Origin: Geminicoccus sp036263595
GTDB taxonomy: Bacteria > Pseudomonadota > Alphaproteobacteria > Geminicoccales > Geminicoccaceae
NCBI RefSeq assembly: GCF_036263595.1
Contig: NZ_DATAGQ010000139.1
Location: forward strand, 32,023 to 96,022
Direction: 5' to 3'
DNA length: 64,000 bases
This document shows, piece by piece, positions 36,619-45,342 of this stretch. The position numbers were made by a program, and so were the translations under genes. The notes below the pieces were generated by a model, which was not told the origin of the DNA, ran no database searches, and worked only from the letters and a program-made list of their open reading frames with translations. The stretch's first letter is position 1. Every line of letters begins with the position of its first letter.

Positions 36619-36792
36619 ATGCCTGTTCTTCTGGTTCTGATTTTCATCGTTCTGATAGCTCAGATCGGCTTCTGGGATACGCTGGGCGCTGTGCTGGGCG
36701 GCGTCGCCATGATCGTGTTGCTGATCGTTTTGGCAGGGGCCTTGCTTCTTCTTGGTGGCCGCTACTTCCTGACGAGACGACGTCGAGGCTAG
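36619..36792 (+). CDS. Small two-helix membrane protein
   Basis: A 57-residue hydrophobic protein: PVLLVLIFIVLIAQIGFWDT, then a second helix (LGGVAMIVLLIVLAGALLLL) and a basic end RYFLTRRRRG, so the C-terminus should face the cytoplasm. GGGAG lies six bases before ATG 36619; an ATG at 36607 would add four residues. Many alphaproteobacteria carry such small membrane proteins, with unknown function. Confidence 0.6.
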   Translation: MPVLLVLIFIVLIAQIGFWDTLGAVLGGVAMIVLLIVLAGALLLLGGRYFLTRRRRG

Positions 36793-37019
36793 GAGCCTGC
36801 TGTCATCGGTCGATCAACGACCAACCTGGTGCCACTGCGCCCGCGGCCACCTCGTCGCAAGGCCGCCGAAGCGGACCAGGCGGACGGCTGGTTCAGACAC
36901 CGGACGCCCGGGCGCAAGGTTCAGATGCGGGCCCTTGCTCCTGGGGCCCGACGCCAAGTCGCCTTCCTCGCCTCCTGGGCCTACCAGTCCGCCAGTGACG
37001 CGGCATGGTGGCGGTCGCT

Positions 37020-37754
37020 TCAATCCAGCCTCTTGAAGGCTTTGCCGACCCGGCGGCGCAGTTCCAGCTGGCGGGCCTCCAGGCGGCCGCTAGCCTTCCA
37101 TTTCTTCAGCATGGCTGATGTCGGCGTGATGCTCGCGATCTTCGGGCGGCCCGGCGCCATCACGCCCTGGTTCCAACTGCGCAGCCAGGACCTGAAGCCG
37201 GCGCCGGCGGTGCTGCAGTCGATGGCGGGCGCCTGCCGCGGCTCGTCGGCGGCATAGTGGGTCATGAAAACATGGGCGCCGATCGTGGCCGTGCGCTTCA
37301 GCCGGGCGAACCAGGAGCAGTTGGCCGGGTCCATGATGAACGGGTTCACGAAGAAGACTGCACCACCTGTCGGGTCCGCGTCGAGTGCCTGTCCGGCGAG
37401 TTCACCGGCCTGGTCCAGCAAGCTCCGCTCGCGGGCCGTGTCGACCCGCAGCGCATCGGCCAGGTCCCGCGCCTCGTCGTCGAGGGCGGCCGCCAGCCGC
37501 GGCGACATCGCGATCGGCTGGAACTGACCGTCCTGCGCGACGACGGCGCAGGCTTTCTTTGGAAAGCGCGGGTCGGCCATCCTGTTCTGGACCACCCGGA
37601 TCACCGCGGCCATGCCCGCCTCTCCCTCGCCCGTCGCCTCGGCATAGGCGATCAGCGCCAGGCACCGGCGCTCCTGCGTCCAGTCGGCCGCGGCCACGCG
37701 GTCCGACGGCAGCAGGAGCAGGAAGGCGATGATCGGGCAGGCACGGGCGAGCAT
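37020..37754 (-). CDS. SleB-type cell wall hydrolase
   Basis: A 244-residue exported protein. A signal peptide (ACPIIAFLLLLPSDRVAAA) follows ATG 37754. The core carries the hydrolase-2 signature AEATGEGEAGMAAVIRVVQNRM (about 38-60), with the catalytic Glu at its start, and NCSWFARLK near residue 150. Such enzymes cleave peptidoglycan, probably as lytic transglycosylases or amidases. A TTG at 37799 would extend the protein by 15 residues but would place charged residues ahead of the signal peptide. Confidence 0.85.
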   Translation of the reverse strand: MLARACPIIAFLLLLPSDRVAAADWTQERRCLALIAYAEATGEGEAGMAAVIRVVQNRMADPRFPKKACAVVAQDGQFQPIAMSPRLAAALDDEARDLADALRVDTARERSLLDQAGELAGQALDADPTGGAVFFVNPFIMDPANCSWFARLKRTATIGAHVFMTHYAADEPRQAPAIDCSTAGAGFRSWLRSWNQGVMAPGRPKIASITPTSAMLKKWKASGRLEARQLELRRRVGKAFKRLD

Positions 37755-37831
37755 GTTTGTGATCAAGCAGGTTTGACGGGGCTCCGTCCAGTTCCGCAAG
37801 ATGAGCGCGGTCGGGAAAGCGGGACGGCGAG

Positions 37832-38584
37832 ATGACGAGGTATGTGCGCGTCGCCAGCGCCGGGGGGATCGGCTGGATCGTCCTGGAACGGCCGGAGCGC
37901 AAGAACGCGCTCACGGCCGCCATGTGGTGCGACCTGCGCGATGCCGCCCTGCGGTTTCAAGGCGACGCTGCCAGGACCGTGATCGTCATGGGCAGTGCCG
38001 GTGCATTCTGTGCCGGCAACGACCTGCACGACTTCCGTGAGCAGTTGGCCGATCCGGCGTCGACCAAGGCCATGCACCGGCTGATGGACGACACGTTGGC
38101 GGTCCTGCGCGAGATTCCGGTGCCGACGATCGCCGCCATTGACGGCCCCTGCTTCGGCGCCGGACTGTCCCTGGCGACTGCCTGCGACCTGCGCCTGGCA
38201 TCGTAGCAGGCCAGCTTCTGCGCGCCGCCCGCCAGGCTAGGCCTCGTCTACGGCATCGGCGAGATGCGGGCGCTTGCCCGGCTGGTGGGGCCGGCCAGGG
38301 CGAAGGAGTTGATCTTCACGGCCCGGGTGCTGGACCCGGCCGAGGCGGCGCGGATCGGCTTGGTCGAGCGGGTCGTGGAAGGGTCCGCCAGCGATGCCGC
38401 CCAGGCGATGGCCGCCGGAATGGCCGGCCTGTCCGGGGTCACCCTGCGGGTGAGCAAGCGGCTGATCGATGCGGCCGCGGCCGGCATGCCGGACCAGCCA
38501 TGGATGGAGGATCTGCGCGAGGAGGCCGCGCGGCAGGCCGATCTCTCAGGCGTCCGGATCGGTAGCGGGCGACCGATCACATGA
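37832..38584 (+). pseudogene. Enoyl-CoA hydratase/isomerase with internal stop codon
   Basis: The crotonase family reading frame is intact from 37832 to 38584 (250 codons) except for one TAG at 38204-38206. Before it: WIVLERPERKNALTAAM, GAFCAGNDLHDF and the oxyanion-hole segment GPCFGAGLSLATACDLRLAS. After it, in the same frame: ASFCAPPARLGLVYGIGE, LIFTARVLDPAEAARIGLVE and the C-terminal helices. The stop falls where relatives have a residue such as Glu or Gln in LASEQASF. A single substitution explains it. Either a recent loss of function or a sequencing error. Confidence 0.88.
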
Positions 38585-38602
38585 TGGGGCCTTGCGCGTA
38601 CC

Positions 38603-39550
38603 TCAGGCGGTGCCGTCCTGGCCTTGGGCGGCCAGAAAAGCTTCGACCTCGGGCCGCCGCGGGATCGGCGCGACTGCGCCATGCCCGAGCGTGGACAGGG
38701 CGGCCGCGGCATTGGCGTAGCGAGCGGCCGCGAACGGATCGCGGCTCTCCAGCCAGCTGGTGAGGAACGAGCCGTCGAACACGTCGCCGGCCCCGGTCGC
38801 ATCCACCGCTTCCACCTTGCAGACGGGGATGACCTCGCAGCGCTGCGGCGTGGCTATCATCGTGCCGTTCTTGCCCATGGTCAGCGCCACCACGCCTGGC
38901 CCCATCGCCAGATAGTGCGCACAGATCGCTGCCGGCTCGTCCAGGCCGGTGAGCTGGCGGGCGTCGTCGAGCCCGGGGAGCAGCACGTCCGTCAGCCGGA
39001 CGGTGGCATCGACAATCGCGCGGGCGCGGTCGATCGGCCAGAGCCGCAAGCGCAGGTTGGGATCATACGCGACCCTGGCGCCGGCATCGCGCGCGACGCG
39101 GATCGCGTGGAACACGGCGTCGCAGGCGCTGGTCGAGATGGCCTGGCTGATGCCGGAGACATGCAGGATGGCAGAAGCGCGGACCAGTTCCTCCGGCACG
39201 TCCTCCGGCGTCACCAGCGAGGAGGCGGAGCCGGCGCGGCGATAGGAAAACTCGTGGCCGTCCGGCCCGTAGGAGATGAAGTAGATCCCGGTGCTGCTGG
39301 CCCGCGGCACGGCGACGCCGGTCCGGTCGACGCCTTCGCGGTCCCACAGCTCGAGGAAGGCCCGCCCGAACGGATCGGCCCCCACCGCACCTATGAAGGC
39401 GGTACGCGCATCCTGCCTGGCGGCGGCAACGATCACGTTCGACGTATCGCCGCCAAGGCCCGGCAGATACAGGCGCTCCCCTGCCCGCTCGACCTCGGCG
39501 AACTCCATGAGCGGCTCACCGAACGCCACCAGGTCGAACTCGCGCCGCAT
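38603..39550 (-). CDS. PfkB-family sugar kinase, 2-keto-3-deoxygluconate kinase-like
   Basis: A 315-residue ribokinase-fold protein. N-terminal FDLVAFGEPLMEF and GGDTSNVIVAAARQ match KDG kinases (KdgK), and the C-terminal signature DATGAGDVFDGSF holds the catalytic Asp. YDPNLRLRLW is also typical. KdgK phosphorylates 2-dehydro-3-deoxy-gluconate for aldol cleavage, which would follow the mannonate/sugar-acid dehydratases encoded at 45-51 kb. GGGAGG lies upstream of ATG 39550; a start at 39610 is less likely. KDG specificity is inferred. Confidence 0.85.
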   Translation of the reverse strand: MRREFDLVAFGEPLMEFAEVERAGERLYLPGLGGDTSNVIVAAARQDARTAFIGAVGADPFGRAFLELWDREGVDRTGVAVPRASSTGIYFISYGPDGHEFSYRRAGSASSLVTPEDVPEELVRASAILHVSGISQAISTSACDAVFHAIRVARDAGARVAYDPNLRLRLWPIDRARAIVDATVRLTDVLLPGLDDARQLTGLDEPAAICAHYLAMGPGVVALTMGKNGTMIATPQRCEVIPVCKVEAVDATGAGDVFDGSFLTSWLESRDPFAAARYANAAAALSTLGHGAVAPIPRRPEVEAFLAAQGQDGTA

Positions 39551-39690
39551 CGCTGCCTCCCGGACGTCTGCCGCGGGACGCTCTTGAACCGATCGCGAGG
39601 GGATGCGCAAGCCAGGAGGTCACTTGAACGCTTGGCCGCATGCGTCCGGTCGGGGGAGCCGGACGCACGCGTCGTCAAGGAATCCTGCAG

Positions 39691-40044
39691 TCAATAGTAC
39701 CGCTTGATCTTGCGGACGGCGGAGCGACGTCGCTCGTTCTCCAGCGTGTCGTAGTCGAGCGGCGTCCAGAACGGCTGCAGCGTCTCGCGCTCGACATCCG
39801 CCCGGGTAAGGCCGATGTCGCTCAGGACCTCGTCCGGGAGTTGCTGGAGGTCACGTCGTGCTTTCCAGTCGGCCCAGATACGCATGAGGTAAGACAAGAT
39901 GCCGGCCACCCGACGCGGCTGCATGACCTTGCCCTTGCCACATGCAACATTGCCATACTTGTGCGCAATATTTGCGACCGGGGCATACTTTGCAGTGGAC
40001 GACAGGGCGTGAGTGGTCACCTGCCGGTTGGTCTCGGCATACAT
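39691..40044 (-). CDS. DUF1127 domain protein
   Basis: A 117-residue protein whose C-terminal half is a DUF1127 domain: RRDLQQLPDEVLSDIGLTRADVERE. The N-terminal 40 residues are unusual and rich in Ala and Asn. DUF1127 proteins in alphaproteobacteria are small, arginine-rich and linked to phosphate, RNA and stress regulation. It is divergent from a LysR gene, and DUF1127 genes elsewhere are LysR targets (VtlR system in Brucella); that link is by analogy. Confidence 0.85.
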   Translation of the reverse strand: MYAETNRQVTTHALSSTAKYAPVANIAHKYGNVACGKGKVMQPRRVAGILSYLMRIWADWKARRDLQQLPDEVLSDIGLTRADVERETLQPFWTPLDYDTLENERRRSAVRKIKRYY

Positions 40045-40167
40045 AACACATCTCCAGATGTCTGAGGTCGGGACAACCTCACAGTCCAGAAGATGCCTTG
40101 TCGGGGCCTATCAATCCAACGCATAATGTTGATCGGTGGCTTCAACAAAGTTGATGCGAGATCTCGG

Positions 40168-41049
40168 ATGGAGCGCGTCCTCGACCCCGACCTGCTGACG
40201 ACGCTGGTCGCCATTGCGGAAACCGGCAGCTTCACGGGTGCTGCCGAGCGCGTCCTGCGCAGCCAGTCTGCAGTGAGCATGCAGATCAAGCGCCTGGAAG
40301 AGCTGGTCGGGCGACCGCTGTTCCTGCGCGAGGGCCGCGTCGTGACGCTCACGGCCGCCGGTGAGGCCTTGCTGCTGCATGCCCGGCGCATCCTGCGCGC
40401 CCATCGCGAGGCCATCGCCGAGTTTTCCGAGCGGGAGTTGGCCGGCGAGGTCACCATCGGCACGCCGGACGATTATGCGGCCACCTACCTGCCATCCATC
40501 CTGAGCCTGTTCAGCGAGGCCCATCCCAAGCTCACGCTGAACGTGGTGTGCGAGCCGTCGCTGAAACTGTCGCAGCGGGTCCGCGAAGGATCCGTCGACA
40601 TCGCGCTCACCACGCGCGGCAACGGCGAGGTCGGCGGGACGATCGTCCATGCCGAGCCGCTGATCTGGATGGGCTCCAAGCAGCATTGTGTGCACGAGCG
40701 TGACCCCCTGCCCCTGGCCGTGTTCGGCGAGCATTGCTGTTTTCGGACGTCGATGTTGCGCGCCCTGGCGGAGCATGGCGGACGGCGCGCCCGCATCGCC
40801 GTTTCGTCGGTATCGATCGCCGGGATCTATGCGGCGCTGGAGGCGGGCCTTGCCGTGTCGGCGCTGGCATCCAGCAACCTGACGCCGTCCTTGCGTTCGC
40901 TGACGGGGAGCGAGGGCTTTCCACCCCTGGCCGACGTCGAGCTGCTGATCCAGCGCGCGGCTGGGCGGCGTTCGCTGGCGCTGGACGAGCTGGAGGAGAG
41001 GATCGTCGAACACTTTCGACGATGGCATCGCATGGCTCAAGCCGCCTGA
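40168..41049 (+). CDS. LysR-family transcriptional regulator
   Basis: A 293-residue regulator. The N-terminal winged helix-turn-helix is clear: LLTTLVAIAETGSFTGAAERVLRSQSAVSMQIKRLEELVG. A substrate-binding domain follows (GEVTIGTPDDYAATYLPSIL). The ATG at 40168 fits the family; in-frame starts at 40093 and 40126 have no better site. The divergent DUF1127 gene 123 bases away is the most likely target. Confidence 0.9.
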   Translation: MERVLDPDLLTTLVAIAETGSFTGAAERVLRSQSAVSMQIKRLEELVGRPLFLREGRVVTLTAAGEALLLHARRILRAHREAIAEFSERELAGEVTIGTPDDYAATYLPSILSLFSEAHPKLTLNVVCEPSLKLSQRVREGSVDIALTTRGNGEVGGTIVHAEPLIWMGSKQHCVHERDPLPLAVFGEHCCFRTSMLRALAEHGGRRARIAVSSVSIAGIYAALEAGLAVSALASSNLTPSLRSLTGSEGFPPLADVELLIQRAAGRRSLALDELEERIVEHFRRWHRMAQAA

Positions 41050-41173
41050 ACGGCCACCACCGCTGCAGTTGCCGCAGCCGGGCCGCCGGGATGCCGCGTG
41101 ACCGCGAAGTCCTCTCGCCCTTGGCTGGAGAATGGGGCAGTACTGCCGTCAGCTGGTCTCGGGGAGGGATGTC

Positions 41174-41770
41174 ATGCGTCTTGGCGTGGGCGCCATGGGT
41201 GGCTTGATGATGTCCGGTGTGGTCGCCTGCGCGCCGGCCCCGACGACTTCGGCGGTGGGCGACCCTGCGACCGTGGCACCGGCCTCCGTCATGGTGGAGG
41301 ACCAGGAGCTGCTCGCCACGGTCCAGGACGTCGACATGGAGAGCCGCATCCTCACCCTGCGGCGGACCGACGGGACGGTGGAGAAGATATACGTGCCGGC
41401 GGACGTCCGGAACCTGACGCAGGTGCGTCTGGGCGACCAGGTCGTGGTCAGCCACGCCGCCTCCCTGGTCGTCGCCAGAGCAGCCGCCGGCGCACCGCAG
41501 GCGGTGGTCGACAGCGCCGTGATGAGGACGCCCGAGGGCTCCATGCCCGGCATCGCCGCCGGATCGTCGATCACCACGCTGGTCACGATCGAGAACTACG
41601 ATCCGGCCACCCAGACGGTCACGTTCATCGGGCCGAACGGGACCCAGCGGATGGCCCAGCTGGAGCGCAGCGAGATGCAGGACTTCGCCGGCACGCTCAA
41701 GAAGGGCGACCAGGTCGAGGTGACCTACAGCGAGGCGGCTGCCATCACGATCCAGCCCCCAGGCCCCTGA
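41174..41770 (+). CDS. Predicted lipoprotein of unknown function
   Basis: A 198-residue exported protein. Signal peptide with lipobox GVVAC (Cys 19), so probably a lipid-anchored periplasmic protein. The mature protein consists of two similar beta-rich modules: ATVQDVDMESRILTLRRTDG ... VRLGDQVVVSH, and VTIENYDPATQTVTFIGPNG ... LKKGDQVEVTY, an internal duplication. The GGGGAGGGA at 41161-41169 fixes ATG 41174. No characterised homologue is recognised. Confidence 0.75.
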   Translation: MRLGVGAMGGLMMSGVVACAPAPTTSAVGDPATVAPASVMVEDQELLATVQDVDMESRILTLRRTDGTVEKIYVPADVRNLTQVRLGDQVVVSHAASLVVARAAAGAPQAVVDSAVMRTPEGSMPGIAAGSSITTLVTIENYDPATQTVTFIGPNGTQRMAQLERSEMQDFAGTLKKGDQVEVTYSEAAAITIQPPGP

Positions 41771-41790
41771 CCTCGTGCCCGCCGGTCAGG
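41766..41790. terminator. Hairpin between convergent lipoprotein and dhaL genes
   Basis: CCTGACC (41766-41772) pairs perfectly with GGTCAGG (41784-41790) over an 11-base loop. Both stop codons lie inside the stem arms. It probably ends both transcripts. Confidence 0.5.
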
Positions 41791-42427
41791 CTTCCTTGAA
41801 GCCCTCAATCGAGGTGGCGATGGCGGTCAGGATGATGGTGATGGAGATCGCACCCGGGTCGGGATGACCCAGGGCACGCTCGCCGAGTGTGCGGGCGCGG
41901 CCGAACTGGGCCACCATGTCCTTGGTCCGCTCTACTCCTTCCTCGGCGGCGGCCGCCGCGGCGCGGGCCGCCGCGAGCAGGCCGGCCCCTTCGTTGGCGC
42001 GAGCGGCTTCGGCGGCCGGCGCCAGCGCGTCCAGCATCGTCTTGTGGCCGGGCTCGGCCTTGCCTCGGGCCTGCACCGCCTTCTGCCCCTCCGCCAGGGC
42101 CACCGCATAGGTGCTGGCATCCAGCGTCTCGACGGTCAGGACCTTCGCCGCACCCGTGAAGAACGTGCCGAACACGGCCCCGGACGCGCCGCCGCTGGTG
42201 CTGACGATCGCCATGCCCACGGTCTTGAACAGGTCGCCGTGGTGGGCGGCCGGCTTCTTGTCGAGCGCCTCCTTGGCAGCCTTGAACCCGCGCGCCATTC
42301 CGAGGCCGTGGTCGCCGTCGCCGATGGCCTGGTCGGCCTTGGTCAGGCGGTCGGTGGCCGCGATGATCGCGTCGGCGGCAGCCAGCAGCGCGGCCTTGGT
42401 CTGGTCGAGGGACAGGCGTTCAGTCAT
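41786..42427 (-). CDS. dhaL: Dihydroxyacetone kinase subunit DhaL-like (orphan)
   Basis: A 213-residue protein of the DhaL ADP-binding family. ADQAIGDGDHGLGMARGF is the metal/ADP-coordinating motif, EPGHKTMLDALAPAA and LGHPDPGAISI are later conserved blocks. DhaL normally works with a DhaK substrate-binding subunit and either ATP or a phosphotransferase partner DhaM. No dhaK is present in the window, so it may serve a DhaK encoded elsewhere or a tetrulose kinase. ATG 42427 is preferred over a start at 42595. Confidence 0.88.
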   Translation of the reverse strand: MTERLSLDQTKAALLAAADAIIAATDRLTKADQAIGDGDHGLGMARGFKAAKEALDKKPAAHHGDLFKTVGMAIVSTSGGASGAVFGTFFTGAAKVLTVETLDASTYAVALAEGQKAVQARGKAEPGHKTMLDALAPAAEAARANEGAGLLAAARAAAAAAEEGVERTKDMVAQFGRARTLGERALGHPDPGAISITIILTAIATSIEGFKEA

Positions 42428-42606
42428 GGACAGGGAATCCCCGAGGCGACGTTGAGCGGGTGGCGGGCATGGCAGCTCGACCGGACGGGCCGCTCTCCAC
42501 CGAGCCGGAACCGCGCCATCGACTTGCCTCCCATCTCCTTGGCCACGGCATACGACGCCCTGGCGACGGGCGCCACTAAGGATGCCTGGGCGCACATTGG
42601 CGGCTG

Positions 42607-43005
42607 TCAGATCAGGGCCAGGGTTGCCGCCGTCCCCAGGGCCGCGGCCAAGGCGGACAGAAGGGTTCCCCAGGCCAGGTCCACGAGGGTGAGCGACAAT
42701 GGCCAGCCTCGCAGCGTCGCATAGTTGGTCAGGCCGTAGGTGGCGTAGGCGAAGAAGCCGAACAGGGCGCCCTGGACGAGCGCCTTGGACCAGCCTCCAT
42801 CCTCCGTGCCCGGAAGAACCGCGAACACCACGATGCCCAGCCCGTAGAGCCCATAGAACAGGATCGCCGCGACCGGGCGCGGCCGGTCCCGCAGCAGGGC
42901 GGCCAGTTGCCGGACATAGAAGCTCCTGGCGACCACCCCCAGCCAGGCCAGGTCCACCAGTAGGAATACCGTGACGGTGGCGAGATAGGCGACGAGGAAG
43001 CGCAT
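42607..43005 (-). CDS. DUF2177 membrane protein
   Basis: A 132-residue protein with four transmembrane helices. FLVAYLATVTVFLLVDLAWLGVVARSFY is the typical opening, and LFGFFAYATYGLTNYATLRGWPL the central block. Function is unknown. ATG 43005 is chosen, since the frame upstream contains no membrane-type sequence. Divergent from hdeD-like gene with 145 bases between starts. Confidence 0.88.
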   Translation of the reverse strand: MRFLVAYLATVTVFLLVDLAWLGVVARSFYVRQLAALLRDRPRPVAAILFYGLYGLGIVVFAVLPGTEDGGWSKALVQGALFGFFAYATYGLTNYATLRGWPLSLTLVDLAWGTLLSALAAALGTAATLALI

Positions 43006-43150
43006 GGCGGTCTTCTCGGGGATGGCAGGAAGATGCCGGCCGAAGCCTGGGCCGGGGGCGGCAGCGTTGCCCGTTTCCAAGCGGACGTCGATGGAACTAC
43101 ACAAGCCAGCCAGCCGCTATCGAACGCGCGCGATCCAGCACGAGGTCCCC

Positions 43151-43732
43151 ATGAACGCTGCCATGACGTCTTCTCCCGACCGCAAGGAGGCGATGAACGC
43201 GATCCTGGCGAGCAACTGGTGGGCGGTCGCCCTGCGGGGCGTGCTGGCGATCCTGTTCGGGATCATCGCCTTCCTGCTGCCGGGCGAGACCATGCTGTCG
43301 CTGGTGCTGCTGTTCGCCGTGTTCAGCTTCGTCGACGGCGTCATCGCGATCGTGCTGGCCATCCGCGGCGCCAGTGCCGGCACGCGCTGGGGCTTTCTGC
43401 TGCTCAACGGCGTGCTGGGCATCCTTATCGGCATCGGCGCCTTCCTGTGGCCTGCGATCACCGTCCTGGCGTTCGTGCTCCTGGTCGCGGCCTGGGCCCT
43501 GGTATCGGGCGTGACGATGTTGATCTCGGCCTTCACGCTCAAGGCCAGCCATGGCCGGGGCTGGCTGGCCTTCGGCGGCATCGCCTCGATCCTCTATGGG
43601 ATCCTGCTCGTGGTCAGCCCGCTCATCGGTGCCCTGGTGCTGACCTGGTGGCTGGGTGCCTATGCCCTCGTGTTCGGCATCGCGATGCTGGTGCTGGCCT
43701 TCCGCCTGCGCCGCCACCACGCGGTCGCCTGA
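43151..43732 (+). CDS. HdeD-family (DUF308) membrane protein
   Basis: A 193-residue protein with six transmembrane helices. SNWWAVALRGVLAILFGIIAFLLPG and RGWLAFGGIASILYGILLVVSP are the duplicated DUF308 repeats. HdeD of E. coli supports acid resistance at high cell density; the same role here is by family only. ATG 43151 is preferred to longer frames. Its stop is 28 bases from the 3' end of the diguanylate cyclase gene. Confidence 0.88.
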   Translation: MNAAMTSSPDRKEAMNAILASNWWAVALRGVLAILFGIIAFLLPGETMLSLVLLFAVFSFVDGVIAIVLAIRGASAGTRWGFLLLNGVLGILIGIGAFLWPAITVLAFVLLVAAWALVSGVTMLISAFTLKASHGRGWLAFGGIASILYGILLVVSPLIGALVLTWWLGAYALVFGIAMLVLAFRLRRHHAVA

Positions 43733-43759
43733 GCCAGTCCCGCCTGTCAGGCCGATATG

Positions 43760-45208
43760 TCAGCCGGCCGCGGCCAGCATGTCGGGCGCAAGGTGGAAGC
43801 GGCCCCGTCCGCTGCCCTTGGCGGCATAAAGCGCCGCATCGGCCTCGCGGAGCAGTTCGGCGATCCCGGTCGTCCGGTCCTCCCAGACCGCCACACCGAT
43901 GCTGGCGCCGACGTCGAGCGTCTCGTCCATCACGACCAGGGGCTCGCTCAAGGCCGCCAGCAGGCGCGATGCCGCGCGCTCCGCACCGGCACGGTCACGG
44001 ATGCCTTCCTGGATCAGCGCGAACTCGTCGCCACCCAGGCGGGCACAGCTGTCGGCCTTGCGCGCAGCACCCAGCAGGCGCCGGGCCACCTCCTGCAGAA
44101 GCAGGTCGCCGGCCTCATGCCCGAGCGTGTCGTTGACCTGCTTGAAGCGGTCGAGGTCGATCAGCATCACAGCGATCTGCTCGCCGCTGCGGGCCGCCCG
44201 CTTCATCGCGTGGTCGAGCCGCTCGTTGAACATTGCGCGGTTGAGCAGGCCGGTCAGCGGATCGTGGAAGGCCATGTAGTGGAGCTTTCCTACGGCCTCC
44301 ACCTGCTCGGTCGTGTCCTCCAGGAGCACCAGGATGGTCGGCGGCGCCTCCAGATGGGCTCTGTAGCAGGAGACCCACCATCGCCCGTGGCGGACTTCGC
44401 CGCTCCGGGTGACGAACCGCCGGTCGACCGTGAGCCTGGTCGCCTCGCCCGAGACCACCATGGCCGTGGTACGTTCCGCATCCTGCCGATCGTCAGGATG
44501 GACCAGCCCGATCTCGCGGCTCATCCGCCCGATGACCTCGTCCTTCTTCCACCCAATCATCGCTTCGGCACGGCCGGACCATTGGCGGATCCGCCAGCCG
44601 CGAAGATCTTCCTCATGGCTCATCTCGATGACAGCCAGCGGCGAGTGCTCGAGGTAGATGCTCTGCCGGCTCAGCGCGTCGGCCAGCTGCGCGTTGACCT
44701 GGGCAAGCTCCTCGGTCCGCTCCGCCACCCGCCGCTCCAGCTCCTGGTGGGCCTGCCGGAGATCCTGTTCGGCCAAGTGCTTGGCCCGGTTCTCGGCCAG
44801 CAGCTGCGCGTTGGCGTGGCGCAGCATGGCCGGGCTTGGCAGCGCCAGCGCCGCCGGAAGGATGCGCCAGAGTACGATAGCGGTGACGACCGACACGATG
44901 CCGGTCGCCAGCTTGATCAGGCCCTGCAACCCGTAGATCGGTTGCCACAGGGTGATCATGCCGACGAGATGGCTCAGGCCGCAAAGCGTGATGAACGCCA
45001 CGAACAGCAGCAGCATCGCCCGGAACTCGAGGTCCTTGCGCCGACGCTGGAACATGAACAGGGCGGCGGGGATGGAGAAATAGGCCACAGCCGTCAGGAT
45101 GTCGGCAACGACATGCAGTGCCACCAGATCCGGACGCCACAACAGGCAGAAGCCGTGCGGCATGAACGAAGCGGCGCCGAACAGATACTCCAGGAGGCCT
45201 TCAGCCAT
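43760..45208 (-). CDS. Diguanylate cyclase with ethylene-receptor-like sensor domain
   Basis: A 482-residue membrane signalling protein. Residues 25-115 form three helices that align without a gap to plant ETR1: Asp36, Tyr43, Ile46, Pro47, Ile73, Cys76 and His80 correspond to ETR1 Asp25, Tyr32, Ile35, Pro36, Ile62, Cys65 and His69, the copper/ethylene site. A coiled coil (130-185), a PAS domain (about 185-305) and a GGDEF domain follow, with GGDEF at 392-396 and an inhibitory RxxD at 383-386. It should make cyclic di-GMP. No EAL domain. ATG 45208 follows GGAG. Confidence 0.9.
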   Translation of the reverse strand: MAEGLLEYLFGAASFMPHGFCLLWRPDLVALHVVADILTAVAYFSIPAALFMFQRRRKDLEFRAMLLLFVAFITLCGLSHLVGMITLWQPIYGLQGLIKLATGIVSVVTAIVLWRILPAALALPSPAMLRHANAQLLAENRAKHLAEQDLRQAHQELERRVAERTEELAQVNAQLADALSRQSIYLEHSPLAVIEMSHEEDLRGWRIRQWSGRAEAMIGWKKDEVIGRMSREIGLVHPDDRQDAERTTAMVVSGEATRLTVDRRFVTRSGEVRHGRWWVSCYRAHLEAPPTILVLLEDTTEQVEAVGKLHYMAFHDPLTGLLNRAMFNERLDHAMKRAARSGEQIAVMLIDLDRFKQVNDTLGHEAGDLLLQEVARRLLGAARKADSCARLGGDEFALIQEGIRDRAGAERAASRLLAALSEPLVVMDETLDVGASIGVAVWEDRTTGIAELLREADAALYAAKGSGRGRFHLAPDMLAAAG

Positions 45209-45342
45209 GCCCACTCCGTGTCGCTGTCCGAGGCGACGGGTGTTAGAGCTGCGCGAAGACTTCAACTAGCGCGATAATTTACGACATACAATTCCCGAAA
45301 TCAGCGACATTCTCAACTTGCATGCGGCCGAGCGGCCAACGC

